Below, piece by piece: positions 38,044 through 48,046 of a stretch of 64,000 nt of DNA. Position 1 is the stretch's first letter. The number at the start of each line of letters is the position of its first letter. The notes beneath the pieces are model-generated. The model made no database searches and was not told the origin of the DNA. It saw only the letters and a list, made by a program, of their open reading frames with translations. Source of the DNA: Mangrovivirga cuniculi (GTDB taxonomy: Bacteria > Bacteroidota > Bacteroidia > Cytophagales > Cyclobacteriaceae); NCBI RefSeq assembly GCF_005166025.1, contig NZ_CP028923.1, forward strand, positions 1,676,001 through 1,740,000. The letters are read 5' to 3'. A program made the position numbers and the translations under genes.

Positions 38044-40425
38044 TTACCGGAGGTTAGGTAAAAGTATAGTGAATTTAGACCCCTCACCGGCTTTAGTATT
38101 CAGTGAAAGTTCACCATCCAGTTTTTCAACAGTTTCTTTAACAATAAATAATCCCAGGCCGGTACCTTCTGAAGAATCGTGTGCTCTGTAGAACATATCA
38201 AAAATTTTATTTTTATGTTCCTCATCTATTCCAAGACCGTTATCTTCAACGACTACTTTTAGTTTATTATCAATCATAGAAACACAGATCTTTACATGAG
38301 GATTAACCTTTTCCGGATCGTGGTATTTTAAAGCATTGCCGATAATATTGGATAATATCACTTTAATACGGTTTATATCAGAATATATGGTGCCATCATT
38401 TAGATTAAATCGCGTATCTAAAGTGACATTTTTATAATCTTCATTATACCTTAAGTTTTCAATTATCTCATTAACTATTTTTTCTGGTTCGACCTCTTCA
38501 ATAACTAATTCAGCCCGACTGTTTCTTGAGTAATTAACCAGATCTTTTATAAAGCTTTCCATTCGGTCTATAGAACCTTCCATTCTGGAGAAATACTCAT
38601 CAATAGCTGACTGATCTGTCTCATGCTTCAAAAGATAGATCAGGCCTTTCAAACTACCTAATGGTGCTTTAAGATCGTGTGATGCGCCATAGACAAATTT
38701 ATCAAGTTCACTATTAACTCTGCTTAATTCATTGTTGGTTTTTTCAAGCGTGTTTTCTTTAATCTTGTGGTCAGTTATATCATTTAAAAATGTAGCTACA
38801 CCTGACACATTTCCGGAAGCTAAAATAGGGAATAGTTGTACTTCGAGATAGCGGGTTTCTCCTTTGATATTGTAAGAGTATTCAAAAGTTATTTCCTGAC
38901 CATTTAAAGCATTTTCATATCTTTTGAACCATGAATTCATCACCGGAATATCATGCAACACCTCATTTAGATTAGTATCGATTCCGAAATTGACATATTT
39001 ATTTAAATGGTATATAAATTCCTTAGCTTTATGATTACACTCTATAACTCTTAATTGAGTATTTGTAAGCCAGATGCCAATATCGTTATTCTCGAGGATA
39101 GTTCTTAGGTTAACTTCTTTAATTGCGAGATCCTGTGTACGGGTATTGACAGTGTCTTCCAGGTCCTGATTGAACCTCTCAAACATTTTTCTTTCATTAA
39201 TTGCATTTAGGATCTTCTGCTGATCAACCTCCTTTCTAATACTTCTGATTCTTTCGATCAGAACTACAGATAAAAATAACAGATGAATTGTATATCCTAT
39301 ATGAAGAGAATAATATGTGAATTTATTTGCTGGAATGGCTCTGAATAAATATAGTGCAGATATGAAAATGAAAATGCTGAAAATCAAATATGCAAGAACT
39401 AAATATATCAGAGATTTATCGCCTTTCTTATAGTAATAGATTGATGTAGCAGTAATTAACGGAGCCCCTATAATTGCATTACTAATCACAATATAAAATC
39501 CTACATCAGGGATGAAAAAATAAAATATAAATGACAACAGATTGGCTGCGATAAGAAAAGCAAAGACTTTAAAAAAATTATTTTTAAAAGATTTTATACC
39601 AAGAAAAGAAGCGGCAAACAACAGGGTGAAAATATTGGAAAGACCGCCACTTACTAAGTCGTGATAACCGTTAAATAATTTAACAAACCACGGTAATAAA
39701 AAACCGGTGAATCCATCATATGCACCTGTTACTATCGAGAAAAAGAAGGTTGCTATTGCAAAATATAAGAACCATCTAAAGCCGGAACTGATATAAAAGA
39801 ACAGCGCATAAATAATTATTGCAGTAATCAGACCGTAATAAATTCCAAATATTAAAAAGTGAATCGAGGTCTCGTTACTATATCCTTCTACTGAATACAG
39901 TTCAGAGCTTAGTGAAGTAAAGTTTTTTAAGGTAAGTTTTGCTATAAATGTATATTGATGACCTTCTGAAAGCTGAAACTTAAAAGCGTTGTCTGTATTG
40001 TTTGTGTTTTTAAGCTTTCCTGCAGCTAATCCGGATCTATAATCAATTTTTTCACCAGTATTGTGGTCTATAAGAATCCCATATACATCATAGATGCTTG
40101 GATCATCAAGATCAAAGAATACCTCCTTATCTAAATCCGTATCATTATTTATTGATATTAATATATAGGTATATAATTCTGTAGGTTTAGATTGAAAAAT
40201 ACTATCTATATTTTTCCATTTTTGATTGCGGTAATCTATCTTATTCAGATCTATATCCCGGGTAGACTGAAAAACATGGATGTCATCAGCTACAATTAAC
40301 TTTTTATTTAAATCAGATAAATAAATAGTATCTATGGAAGCAGCAGATGCTGTTCCTTTAAAAATAAAAAGGATTATAGAGATGTAAAAAAATGCTCTTT
40401 TCACTCTAAAATATTTAAATTCCAA
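38044..40425 (-). CDS. 7TMR-DISM sensor histidine kinase with PAS domain
   Basis: 793 residues. Signal peptide, an extracellular 7TMR-DISMED2-like beta domain (to about residue 170), seven helices (about 185-390), a coiled coil (RKEVDQQKILNAINERKMF), a PAS domain (about 435-560, ILENNDIGIWLTNTQL), HisKA with FVYGASHDLKAPLGSLKG (phospho-His), and HATPase with NIIGNALKYHDPE, VEDNGLGIDEEH and EGTGLGLFIVKETV. Ligands of such sensors are often carbohydrates or other small molecules; none can be inferred. No response regulator is adjacent. It starts 19 bp behind recN, at the end of the bamD-recN run. Confidence 0.9.
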   Translation of the reverse strand: MEFKYFRVKRAFFYISIILFIFKGTASAASIDTIYLSDLNKKLIVADDIHVFQSTRDIDLNKIDYRNQKWKNIDSIFQSKPTELYTYILISINNDTDLDKEVFFDLDDPSIYDVYGILIDHNTGEKIDYRSGLAAGKLKNTNNTDNAFKFQLSEGHQYTFIAKLTLKNFTSLSSELYSVEGYSNETSIHFLIFGIYYGLITAIIIYALFFYISSGFRWFLYFAIATFFFSIVTGAYDGFTGFLLPWFVKLFNGYHDLVSGGLSNIFTLLFAASFLGIKSFKNNFFKVFAFLIAANLLSFIFYFFIPDVGFYIVISNAIIGAPLITATSIYYYKKGDKSLIYLVLAYLIFSIFIFISALYLFRAIPANKFTYYSLHIGYTIHLLFLSVVLIERIRSIRKEVDQQKILNAINERKMFERFNQDLEDTVNTRTQDLAIKEVNLRTILENNDIGIWLTNTQLRVIECNHKAKEFIYHLNKYVNFGIDTNLNEVLHDIPVMNSWFKRYENALNGQEITFEYSYNIKGETRYLEVQLFPILASGNVSGVATFLNDITDHKIKENTLEKTNNELSRVNSELDKFVYGASHDLKAPLGSLKGLIYLLKHETDQSAIDEYFSRMEGSIDRMESFIKDLVNYSRNSRAELVIEEVEPEKIVNEIIENLRYNEDYKNVTLDTRFNLNDGTIYSDINRIKVILSNIIGNALKYHDPEKVNPHVKICVSMIDNKLKVVVEDNGLGIDEEHKNKIFDMFYRAHDSSEGTGLGLFIVKETVEKLDGELSLNTKAGEGSKFTILLPNLR

Positions 40426-40444
40426 TATACAAAAAAAGAAAATA

Positions 40445-42094
40445 TCAGCCTATTAATTCCTTAGCGCTCTTGAATGCTGATTCTGAAGGATTTTTACCAC
40501 CAATCATTTCTGCAATGATAGTAACTCTTTCTTCTTCGTTGACTTCTTTTATTTTGCTCTCGGAAATATCGGAAGAATGATCCTTAAATACAAAAAAGTG
40601 GCGATTTCCTTTTGCAGCAATTTGTGGTAAGTGTGATATAGCAATCAATTGATGATGTTTTGACATTTCTTTCATCATCTGAACCATTTGCATAGCCACT
40701 TCTCCTGAAATACCTGTATCTATTTCGTCGAAGATAAGTGTCGGCATTGCAGTTTTATTAGCGAGAATATATTTTATTGAAAACATCAACCGGGAAAATT
40801 CACCACCAGAAGCAGCTTTTTTTAATGGTTGAGGTTCAACTCCTTTATTGGCGCTGAAATTAAGTGAAATTTCATCCAAACCATTATTGGAAATCTCTTT
40901 TTTAGAAACCTGAATTTCTAAATTAGCATTCGGGATTCCGAGCTGAGAAAGTAGTGTGTTTACACCATTAGAAAATTCAGGGTAACTTTTACTTCTCTCT
41001 TCGGATAGCTTGACAGCCTCTTTGAGTGCTTTATTGTATAGGTTTTGTTTTTGATTTCTTAATTCGTCAAGATCAAATTTCAGATTTACTGCCTTGCTGA
41101 TCTTTTCCTGTAATTCTTCTTTTATGTTAATCAATTCCTGAATATCAGAAGCTCTGTGTTTGGTAAGTAATTGATATATCAAATCTATTCTTTCCCTTAC
41201 CTTTTCAGTTTCTTCAGGATCATAAATTATTTCTTCAGATTTTCGATTTAATTCATCTGTAATATCCCGAATTTCTATCCAGGAACTATTAATCCTTTCA
41301 GCTAAATCTTTTAAAGAAGAAGAATATTTTGATGCCTGATCAATTGAGTTTCCGGCCTCTTTAAGACCTGTTTCCACAGAGAATTCATTTTCATTAAGGA
41401 CAGCTAATGCCTGGTGAATTTTTAATTTGATCTCTTCAGCATGCTCTAATAATTGTAACCTATCCTCCAGGTTATCTTTTTCTTCCGGGTCGAGATTTGC
41501 TTTATCTAATTCATCATACTGGAATTGATTGAAATCTTTTTCCTGTTCAATTTCAGCTGCTTCACTCTCTAAATTTTCTAATTGAATAGATACACTTTTA
41601 TATTGATTATAAATTCCCTGGTATTCTTTTAATAATTGATTAGTCCCAGCGAAGTAATCTATCATTTGTAACTGGTACTCATTACTGGCTAATAATAGTG
41701 TGTCATGTTGTGAATGAATATCAACGAGGTAACCACCTATTTTAGAAACTACATCCAGAGTAGTAGGAGTATCATTAATAAAAGCACGACTTTTTCCTGA
41801 TGGACTGATCTCTCTTCTTATTATGCATTCATTTTCATAATCAAGATCATTATCATCAAAAATTACTTGAAGATTATATTGTTTGATGTCAAAAATTCCT
41901 TCGACGATACATTTTGTATTTGGGTCTAGTAAAGCCTTTGTATCAGCTCTTTTACCTAATAATAACCCCATTGCACCTAAAATAATTGACTTTCCGGCTC
42001 CAGTTTCGCCAGTAATCGTATTAAAGGAGTCTGAAGGGTTAATCTTCAGGGATTTAATTAAAGCATAGTTTTGTATAAAAAGGCTTTTTATCAT
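40445..42094 (-). CDS. recN: DNA repair protein RecN
   Basis: 549 residues, SMC-like ATPase. Walker A GETGAGKSIILGAMGLLLG near residue 30, long antiparallel coiled coil (about 150-370), then the C-terminal head with AASGGEFSRLMFSIKYIL (signature) and LIFDEIDTGISGEVA (Walker B), and IAISHLPQIAAKGNRHFFV. It helps recombinational repair of double-strand breaks. It lies 68 bp behind porD and ahead of the kinase gene. Confidence 0.96.
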   Translation of the reverse strand: MIKSLFIQNYALIKSLKINPSDSFNTITGETGAGKSIILGAMGLLLGKRADTKALLDPNTKCIVEGIFDIKQYNLQVIFDDNDLDYENECIIRREISPSGKSRAFINDTPTTLDVVSKIGGYLVDIHSQHDTLLLASNEYQLQMIDYFAGTNQLLKEYQGIYNQYKSVSIQLENLESEAAEIEQEKDFNQFQYDELDKANLDPEEKDNLEDRLQLLEHAEEIKLKIHQALAVLNENEFSVETGLKEAGNSIDQASKYSSSLKDLAERINSSWIEIRDITDELNRKSEEIIYDPEETEKVRERIDLIYQLLTKHRASDIQELINIKEELQEKISKAVNLKFDLDELRNQKQNLYNKALKEAVKLSEERSKSYPEFSNGVNTLLSQLGIPNANLEIQVSKKEISNNGLDEISLNFSANKGVEPQPLKKAASGGEFSRLMFSIKYILANKTAMPTLIFDEIDTGISGEVAMQMVQMMKEMSKHHQLIAISHLPQIAAKGNRHFFVFKDHSSDISESKIKEVNEEERVTIIAEMIGGKNPSESAFKSAKELIG

Positions 42095-42162
42095 AAGATC
42101 CAGATACTTTTATGCAAAATAACTGATAGTGATTTAAAAATTATATCAAAAAATGATTTAGT

Positions 42163-43077
42163 TTAATTTCTGATTATTTGGGTGTAATCTGAACTTTTAC
42201 TTGGTTCAAGTCTTAGCATTATATTGTAAACCTGTCGACGCTGTGCCATGTCCCCCTCTGAAAATATATTGATAATCTCTTCTCTTTTAGAGTCAAGAAA
42301 TGTGGTGATCAAAACTGAATTCGGACTCACTTTATTAACCTCACTTATTTTTTCCAGCGCTTCAATAATATTTCTTCTGGCTTCATCAGGGTTATCAGTA
42401 AAAACATCAAGACCAAGACGATGATATTGATACATAGCTTCCCTGTAAGGTAGAAACTGCGGACTGATCATATTATTGACTAACCAGTATCTGTTGCGGT
42501 TATTAGAAAACTGATCCCAGCCACCACCTTGCTGTTGGGCGTTGTTAACTATTCTATTTGCTATTTCAAAATAAGGAGTTCCTCCTGATTCACTGAATGT
42601 ATCATAGTCCATACCAATTATCATATATGCATAAAAGGCAAGTAGAGAACTTAAATTATCAGTAAATGAATTTTGATTAAATATGACCGGCTGTGAAATA
42701 GTATAGCTAAAATTCCAGTCACGATCACCATAATTTAAGATTCTCGTTTCATAAGAAGCATTATATACAGGCCTGAACGACTGGATCTGTACAGTAGCAT
42801 TAAAATTCCCTATCGATGGACTGCTTGTTATCGTAATTAGAAATGTACAATAAATTCGCTCATAGGGTTCATAAGAGTCATTTGTCCATTTAGATTCATT
42901 GAGAAATCTAGTCAGTGATTGTTCGAGATCATTAAAAACTGACTTGTCAGTAAGATCAACTTGTTGATCATCTACAACAACACGACAGTTCAGTTCCTGT
43001 GCAATTCCCGAATGAGATACTGTTAGAATTGTTAGAAACAAAAAAAATATCTTCACAATGCTCGAATTAGAGATCAT
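42163..43077 (-). CDS. porD: DUF4835 family protein, T9SS-associated PorD
   Basis: 304 residues. Signal peptide ending in GIAQELNCRVVVDDQQV, the conserved start of DUF4835. Other family marks: FLITITSSPSIGNFNATVQIQSFRPVY, SSLLAFYAYMIIGMDYDTFS and FSNNRNRYWLVNNMIS. The family is annotated as type IX secretion protein PorD; its biochemical role is not known. It overlaps coaBC by 11 bp. T9SS cargo genes are nearby (45476 and 50980). Confidence 0.85.
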   Translation of the reverse strand: MISNSSIVKIFFLFLTILTVSHSGIAQELNCRVVVDDQQVDLTDKSVFNDLEQSLTRFLNESKWTNDSYEPYERIYCTFLITITSSPSIGNFNATVQIQSFRPVYNASYETRILNYGDRDWNFSYTISQPVIFNQNSFTDNLSSLLAFYAYMIIGMDYDTFSESGGTPYFEIANRIVNNAQQQGGGWDQFSNNRNRYWLVNNMISPQFLPYREAMYQYHRLGLDVFTDNPDEARRNIIEALEKISEVNKVSPNSVLITTFLDSKREEIINIFSEGDMAQRRQVYNIMLRLEPSKSSDYTQIIRN

Positions 43078-44269
43078 CTATTATATATTTAACTATATCC
43101 TTAGCAAGGCTTCGCTTATCTTTTAACGGCAAATCCAGATGTTTCTTATTTTTGCCAATTATTGAGATCTTATTGGTGTCATGTCCAAAGCCAGCGCCCT
43201 CATCATTTAATGAATTTAATACAATAGCATTGAAATTCTTTTTCTCCAGCTTTTTTTCGGCATTAGCCTGTTCATCATTAGTTTCAAGAGCAAACCCCAG
43301 AGAGTATTGATCTTTTCTTTTCTTTTTCCCAATAGTTAAGGCAATATCCGGATTTTCGGTAAGATCGATAGTAGGAGGAGTAGAGGATTCTTTTTTGATC
43401 TTGGTTGATACAGGTGAACTTGGTCGATAATCTGATACAGCTGCAGAAAAAATAAGTATATCTGACGATGAAGACATTGAATCAGTAGCTTTCAACATCT
43501 CTAAAGCGGATGTCACCTGAGTTACCTTGATATTCGGGTTATTTGTTTTTAAACTAACAGGTCCCGAAACCAACTGCACCTCGGCTCCATGATTGGCACA
43601 CTCTTCAGCTATAGCAAATCCCATTTTACCGCTGCTGTGATTTCCTATGAATCTGACAGGATCTATTTTTTCATAAGTTGGACCCGCAGTTATTAATACC
43701 TTTTTACCTTTCAGGGAATCTTTTTTGTCGAAAAAAAAACGAACTTTTTCCAGTATCTCTTCTGGTTCGGCCATTCGTCCTTCTCCTTCTAATCCACTGG
43801 CTAATTCACCCTTACCTGCCGGTATAACGATATTACCAAATGAAAGAAGCTTTTCAATATTATTTTTAGTCGATGGATGCTGGTACATATCCAGGTCCAT
43901 AGCAGGAGAGAACATTACCTGGCAGCGGGCACTGAGATAAGTTGCTATCAGTAAATTATCACAAGTTCCATTTACACATTTTGAAATTGTGTTAGCACTG
44001 GCCGGAGCGATAATAAATAGATCTCCCCATAACCCGAGCTCAACATGGTTGTTCCACTCTCCGGCTTCATTCTTTTCGAATTTGGTTAATACCGGGTTCT
44101 TAGATAACGTGGCAAGAGTAAGGGGGGTAATAAATGAAGAAGCAGAGGAAGTCATTACAATCTTCACCTCTGCACCTTCTTTTATCAACAACCGCGTGAG
44201 AAGCGCGCTTTTGTAAGCCGCGATACTCCCGGTTATTCCAAGAATAATTTTTTTCCCTTTAAGAGACAT
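43067..44269 (-). CDS. coaBC: Bifunctional phosphopantothenoylcysteine decarboxylase / phosphopantothenate-cysteine ligase
   Basis: 400 residues, two enzymes of coenzyme A synthesis. CoaC half (to about 185): FMN-binding GITGSIAAYKSALLTRLL, the active-site His region NHVELGLWGDLFIIAPASANT, and the PAMDLDMYQHPST substrate motif. CoaB half: KKVLITAGPTYEKIDPVRFIGNHSSGKMG, with AVSDYRP and KIKKE nucleotide and substrate contacts. It lies 2 bp behind rpoZ and overlaps porD, a frequent arrangement in Bacteroidota. Confidence 0.96.
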   Translation of the reverse strand: MSLKGKKIILGITGSIAAYKSALLTRLLIKEGAEVKIVMTSSASSFITPLTLATLSKNPVLTKFEKNEAGEWNNHVELGLWGDLFIIAPASANTISKCVNGTCDNLLIATYLSARCQVMFSPAMDLDMYQHPSTKNNIEKLLSFGNIVIPAGKGELASGLEGEGRMAEPEEILEKVRFFFDKKDSLKGKKVLITAGPTYEKIDPVRFIGNHSSGKMGFAIAEECANHGAEVQLVSGPVSLKTNNPNIKVTQVTSALEMLKATDSMSSSSDILIFSAAVSDYRPSSPVSTKIKKESSTPPTIDLTENPDIALTIGKKKRKDQYSLGFALETNDEQANAEKKLEKKNFNAIVLNSLNDEGAGFGHDTNKISIIGKNKKHLDLPLKDKRSLAKDIVKYIIDDL

Positions 44270-44271
44270 TA

Positions 44272-44586
44272 TTAGATTTCAAGTTGAGGATCTTCCGGAT
44301 CTCTCCAGTAGACATTTCCTTCAAGAAATTCTTCAAGAGCTATTTTTGAAGGTTTTGGTTGTCTTTCGTAAAACCTTGAGATCTCAATTTGTTCTCTGTT
44401 TTCAAAAACTTCCTCAAGATTGTCTACACTACTGGCAAACTCCACAAGTTTGGAATTTAATTCTTCTTTTACTTCTGTAGATATTTGACGTGCTCTTTTG
44501 GCTATAATGTTTATTGATTTATAAACATTGCCTGTTTGGTTAGCAATTTTATCTACGTCTCTGGTGATAATTTCAGCTCTAGACAT
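44272..44586 (-). CDS. rpoZ: RNA polymerase omega subunit (Bacteroidota type)
   Basis: 104 residues. RDVDKIANQTGNVYKSINIIAKRARQIS matches the Rpb6/omega core (a fold around the ARQI segment), and the tail RFYERQPKPSKIALEEFLEG is typical of Bacteroidota omega proteins. It assists RNA polymerase assembly. Placed between bamD (5 bp) and coaBC (2 bp). Confidence 0.9.
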   Translation of the reverse strand: MSRAEIITRDVDKIANQTGNVYKSINIIAKRARQISTEVKEELNSKLVEFASSVDNLEEVFENREQIEISRFYERQPKPSKIALEEFLEGNVYWRDPEDPQLEI

Positions 44587-44591
44587 TATAA

Positions 44592-45407
44592 TCAGGAATT
44601 TTGTGTTTTCAATTTATTAATTTCATCAACAGCATCTTCATAGAGGTTTTCAGCCTCTTTCATGTAAGTGCTACTTGGGAATTTAGATGCAAAATTTTCG
44701 TACGCATCTATGGTATTCTTATATCTTTCTTCTTGCTTAGATCGAATACTTAATTTTGCATGGTTATAAGTTGCTCTAAGCTTAAGGAATTCTGTTTCTT
44801 CTAAATATTTTGAATCTGGATACTCTTGTCTGAAATTTTCTAATGCAGTCATTGCAGACTTGTAAAGTCTCAGATTGTAATATGTTTTAGCGTTTTCGTA
44901 TGCTTTCTTTTCTAGTTTTACCCTTAACTCACTTATTATTTGTTCTGCTCGTGGAGCATACTCGCTTTCAGGATATTTATTTAAGAAATTCTGAGTCAGA
45001 TCAATTGCTTGTAGCGTATAGGTCTGGTCAAGATTATATTGCGGACTTTGTTTATAAAGACAAAAAGCCTGCATAAATCTGGCTTCGATGGCTTTATCAG
45101 ACCTTGCATAGGTTGTATAAAAAGACTCAAATAATGAGGCAGCATAAATATACTGATCCTTATAATGATAATAAGAGTAAGCATATTTGAAAAGCAGTTC
45201 TTCACCCTCTTTCCTCACTTTTACATATGGCTGAACTTCTTCGAAAAGAAAGATAGCCTTGTAATAATCGCCTTTTTCGTAGTATTTAAGCGCAGTTTGA
45301 TATTTATACTCCCAGTCATCTGATTTTTGTGCTCTTCTGAATTCAGAACAAGAAGTGAGTATTGCTATCAGAGCCAGTGCTGTTATAAAAATTGAAGATT
45401 TCCTCAT
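44592..45407 (-). CDS. bamD: Outer membrane assembly lipoprotein BamD
   Basis: About 271 residues. Lipoprotein signal (SIFITALALIAILTSC) followed by tetratricopeptide-like repeats: YKYQTALKYYEKGDYYKAIFLFE, RFMQAFCLYKQSPQ, NAKTYYNLRLYKSAMTALEN and NTIDAYENFASKFP. BamD is the essential lipoprotein partner of BamA in inserting outer-membrane barrels. The ATG at 45405-45407 is preferred over one at 45425 because the predicted -7 box occupies 45415-45422. First gene of the bamD-rpoZ-coaBC-porD-recN-kinase unit. Confidence 0.92.
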   Translation of the reverse strand: MRKSSIFITALALIAILTSCSEFRRAQKSDDWEYKYQTALKYYEKGDYYKAIFLFEEVQPYVKVRKEGEELLFKYAYSYYHYKDQYIYAASLFESFYTTYARSDKAIEARFMQAFCLYKQSPQYNLDQTYTLQAIDLTQNFLNKYPESEYAPRAEQIISELRVKLEKKAYENAKTYYNLRLYKSAMTALENFRQEYPDSKYLEETEFLKLRATYNHAKLSIRSKQEERYKNTIDAYENFASKFPSSTYMKEAENLYEDAVDEINKLKTQNS

Positions 45408-45414
45408 AAGGGTG

Positions 45415-45446
45415 CAAATATACACGGTAAATAATAAATAACCAAT
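45415..45446 (-). promoter_or_regulatory. Promoter of the bamD operon
   Basis: Minus strand: ATTG (45446-45443), 20-nt spacer, TATATTTG (45422-45415). The predicted start near 45411 is only about 4 nt before the bamD ATG, so the mRNA would be almost leaderless. Confidence 0.55.
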
Positions 45447-45475
45447 GTGTTAAAACGTGTAAAAGATGTTAAATG

Positions 45476-46189
45476 TTATTGAATGATAAACTTTTTCGTC
45501 GCGGTGTTCTGATCATCGATTACTAAAGTGTAAAAATAGACACCTGGGTTTAGACCTTCAGTGCTGATCTTTAAGGTGTTCTCGTAAGGACTAAGTGGGA
45601 TTTCTTCAATTGTACTACCCAAAACATTTTGTAATAAAACCTTAGCTTTAATGTTCTGAGCTTTAATATTGAATTTTAAATAACCGTAACTAGTTACCGG
45701 GTTTGGATAAATATTACCTACAGATAACTTGCTATCCGCATAAAGGACGTCAGGGTTATTACTGTTATTGAAAGTTATGGTCTTCTCGACGTAAGTGTTC
45801 GGGCTATTCAAATTGAAAAATCTAAGAGTGATATCACTCAAACCCTTTTCTCCATTTCCGGGAATGTATTTTCCTGTAACTTTTAAAAAGTCTGATGAAC
45901 TGTTGATCACTAAAAAAGATTCCGGGAATTTTTCAAAAACACTAATACAATTTCCGTTATAGCAGATTTTTAGGTCTTCATCAAAATCCATGCTGTGAGA
46001 TTCGATTTCAACACCAATTCTGACAGGTTCATTTATTCTTGTTGATGATAAAGTGATCGGGAAATTTCTCTCTGAATCTGAAGGTGTAAAAGCTATTTTT
46101 TCATCAGTATTAATCTCTAACTGTTGCGCATGGCACAGAAGAGAGAAAATAAACGTAAATGAAAAGAGTAAAAAATTCCGCATACCCAA
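45476..46189 (-). CDS. T9SS type A sorting domain-containing protein
   Basis: 237 residues. Signal peptide (LLFSFTFIFSLLCHAQQ), a beta-rich body (about 20-150) of unknown function, and a C-terminal sorting domain: SVGNIYPNPVTSYGYLKFN, then LNPGVYFYTLVIDDQ and a terminal KKFIIQ. The YPNP and GVYFY...K.I pattern marks proteins carried across the outer membrane by the type IX system. The body resembles an Ig/CalX-like single domain. A start two codons later (46183) is equally possible. Its own transcription unit; a gap of about 70 bp separates it from bamD. Confidence 0.85.
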   Translation of the reverse strand: MGMRNFLLFSFTFIFSLLCHAQQLEINTDEKIAFTPSDSERNFPITLSSTRINEPVRIGVEIESHSMDFDEDLKICYNGNCISVFEKFPESFLVINSSSDFLKVTGKYIPGNGEKGLSDITLRFFNLNSPNTYVEKTITFNNSNNPDVLYADSKLSVGNIYPNPVTSYGYLKFNIKAQNIKAKVLLQNVLGSTIEEIPLSPYENTLKISTEGLNPGVYFYTLVIDDQNTATKKFIIQ

Positions 46190-46351
46190 ACCTTATTTTA
46201 GGATATTCTATATAAACCTTAATATAATATATTGAACGTTGCAAAACATTTTTACGGCTAACTTTTTTTATAAAAATGCAATTTTTTTAAAAATTTAACG
46301 TTCTGTTTGAATTGCAGCAAAAATCCTGCCGATTAAAACGGATTTCTAAGT

Positions 46352-47992
46352 TTAATTTCCTCTTTTTCTCCGTTCTTCGATGCGATCCTTTAATTCTCTG
46401 GAGTTTATGTTTTCAGTTGGTACATCTTCACCGTTTCCTTCTGGTGCGATTTCTTCAGGTTTTTTGTTTGGTTCTGAGGTGAAAATATCCACTTTGTCCG
46501 GTCTTTCCTCATCACGCCAGGAAAAGCCTTCAAGTGTTGTTGTCGCAGCTCCCATTTTATTTGATGGTGTGAAATTCCCTTCGGGTTTACCCAGGAAAGA
46601 TAATTTTTTTATCCTTTGCTCTTCAAAAGTCATATTTATATCAGAAGAAACAATCTTATTGAGTCCTTCCAGCTGAAGATTTTCATTTACCCTGAAATAA
46701 ATGCTTTGTCCGTTTCCCCTTACTTTTACATCATTTAATTTACCTTCTAAGAAATCAACAGTAATATTTTTTCCTTTTATCTGATTGTAATTCATTAAAG
46801 TGTCTTCCTGGATAACAAAGGAATTGTTAGACAGAAACATTTTGTCAAGGGTTTTATTAGTTATTCGGGCAGTAATCGTATCTGCTGTCATCTGGTTGTC
46901 CCCGGTCCAGAGAACAGGGTCTCTGAAAAAAGTTAATAAGCTATCATAGGTGAAATATGCCAGCGAATCGGCTTTCCCCTGCAGATCTGATTTATAGAGT
47001 CTGATATTGTTAAATGCTAAAATTCGTCTTTCTTCCACTGGGCCTCCCTCCAATGCAATCAAAGTATCCGATCGCATAAGCAAAGTGTCTGTATCCACTG
47101 GCTTTTTCATGACAACCTGCCCATAGATAAGTGTCTTTTTAATATCATCCCAATACCGGGCATGGTTGCCGGTTATGATCAGATCATTTTCTTTACTGAC
47201 CATTAGTACATTTTGGTCGGCTTCAGCTGTGCTTTGTTTCTCATTAAAGCGCAATTCGTCACCTGTCAAAATATAATCGGGTGTATTAATAGTCCCTCTT
47301 TTAAGAAATGTCTTTCCGGTAAGTGTACGGTATTCACCTTCAACAGCACTTACTGTATCCCCTTTATTGCCTACCAGGGTCATAAAACTTTCTGTCCGAG
47401 CTATTTTAGAAATGGTGTTGTAGACCAGCGTGTCAGTATATAACGTATAATCCGGATTCTTTAAAACCACATCATTTTTAAAGCTCATAATTTTTGATAT
47501 AGTATTGTAGTAACCCTTTTGGGATGTCAATACATTAGATGTGTCTACCAATTTTCCATCATTAAAGTAATATGCAAGGTTATCCGGCCTTACGTAATCA
47601 AGGTAATCTGTATAAAGTTTTCTTGTTCCGTCTTCAAAACGAACCTTACCTCTTAATTCAGCTCTTTTCTCATCTCCATAATAAGTGGCTTTTTTAGAAA
47701 AAATTCTGATCGTATCACCATCAAATATTTTTACATTGCCAAATACGATTATTTTATTGGCATCTTTAAACTGATAGACACTATCTCCGAATATACGGGT
47801 GTCTTTTTGATGGAATTGTACCTGATTCCCGGGGGATCCTACGAATTTCCCAACTCTGGCAGAATCAGTTTCAATGTATTCAAAATAGTCACCACCATTC
47901 TTAAGCAAGACTTTATCTTTCGAAGCTTTCTGAGCAGAAAGAGTCGTTACAGAAAAAATGACTAATAATAAAAATAAGCTTTTACGAAGCAT
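46352..47992 (-). CDS. OstA-like (LptA/OstA-domain) protein
   Basis: 546 residues. Signal peptide (LLLVIFSVTTLSAQK), then repeated OstA/LptA-type beta strands: FKDANKIIVFGNVKIFDGDTI, LRGKVRFEDGTRKLYTDYLDY and LTGDELRFNEKQSTAEADQN. The C-terminus is Glu/Lys/Arg-rich (RELKDRIEERRKRGN). Such OstA-like proteins are thought to take part in lipopolysaccharide or envelope lipid transport across the periplasm, forming an open beta-jellyroll. Divergent from tilS with 54 bp between starts. Confidence 0.87.
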   Translation of the reverse strand: MLRKSLFLLLVIFSVTTLSAQKASKDKVLLKNGGDYFEYIETDSARVGKFVGSPGNQVQFHQKDTRIFGDSVYQFKDANKIIVFGNVKIFDGDTIRIFSKKATYYGDEKRAELRGKVRFEDGTRKLYTDYLDYVRPDNLAYYFNDGKLVDTSNVLTSQKGYYNTISKIMSFKNDVVLKNPDYTLYTDTLVYNTISKIARTESFMTLVGNKGDTVSAVEGEYRTLTGKTFLKRGTINTPDYILTGDELRFNEKQSTAEADQNVLMVSKENDLIITGNHARYWDDIKKTLIYGQVVMKKPVDTDTLLMRSDTLIALEGGPVEERRILAFNNIRLYKSDLQGKADSLAYFTYDSLLTFFRDPVLWTGDNQMTADTITARITNKTLDKMFLSNNSFVIQEDTLMNYNQIKGKNITVDFLEGKLNDVKVRGNGQSIYFRVNENLQLEGLNKIVSSDINMTFEEQRIKKLSFLGKPEGNFTPSNKMGAATTTLEGFSWRDEERPDKVDIFTSEPNKKPEEIAPEGNGEDVPTENINSRELKDRIEERRKRGN

Positions 47993-48046
47993 CGTTCAGT
48001 ATTTTTTGCAATATTACAACGAATATAGGAGAATCTCTTTAATTCA

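Noticed and set aside
46240-46300. Terminator hairpin between the T9SS cargo gene and the OstA-like gene
   Set aside because: Only weak A/T pairing (ATTTTTA/TAAAAAT) with a long loop; no GC stem.
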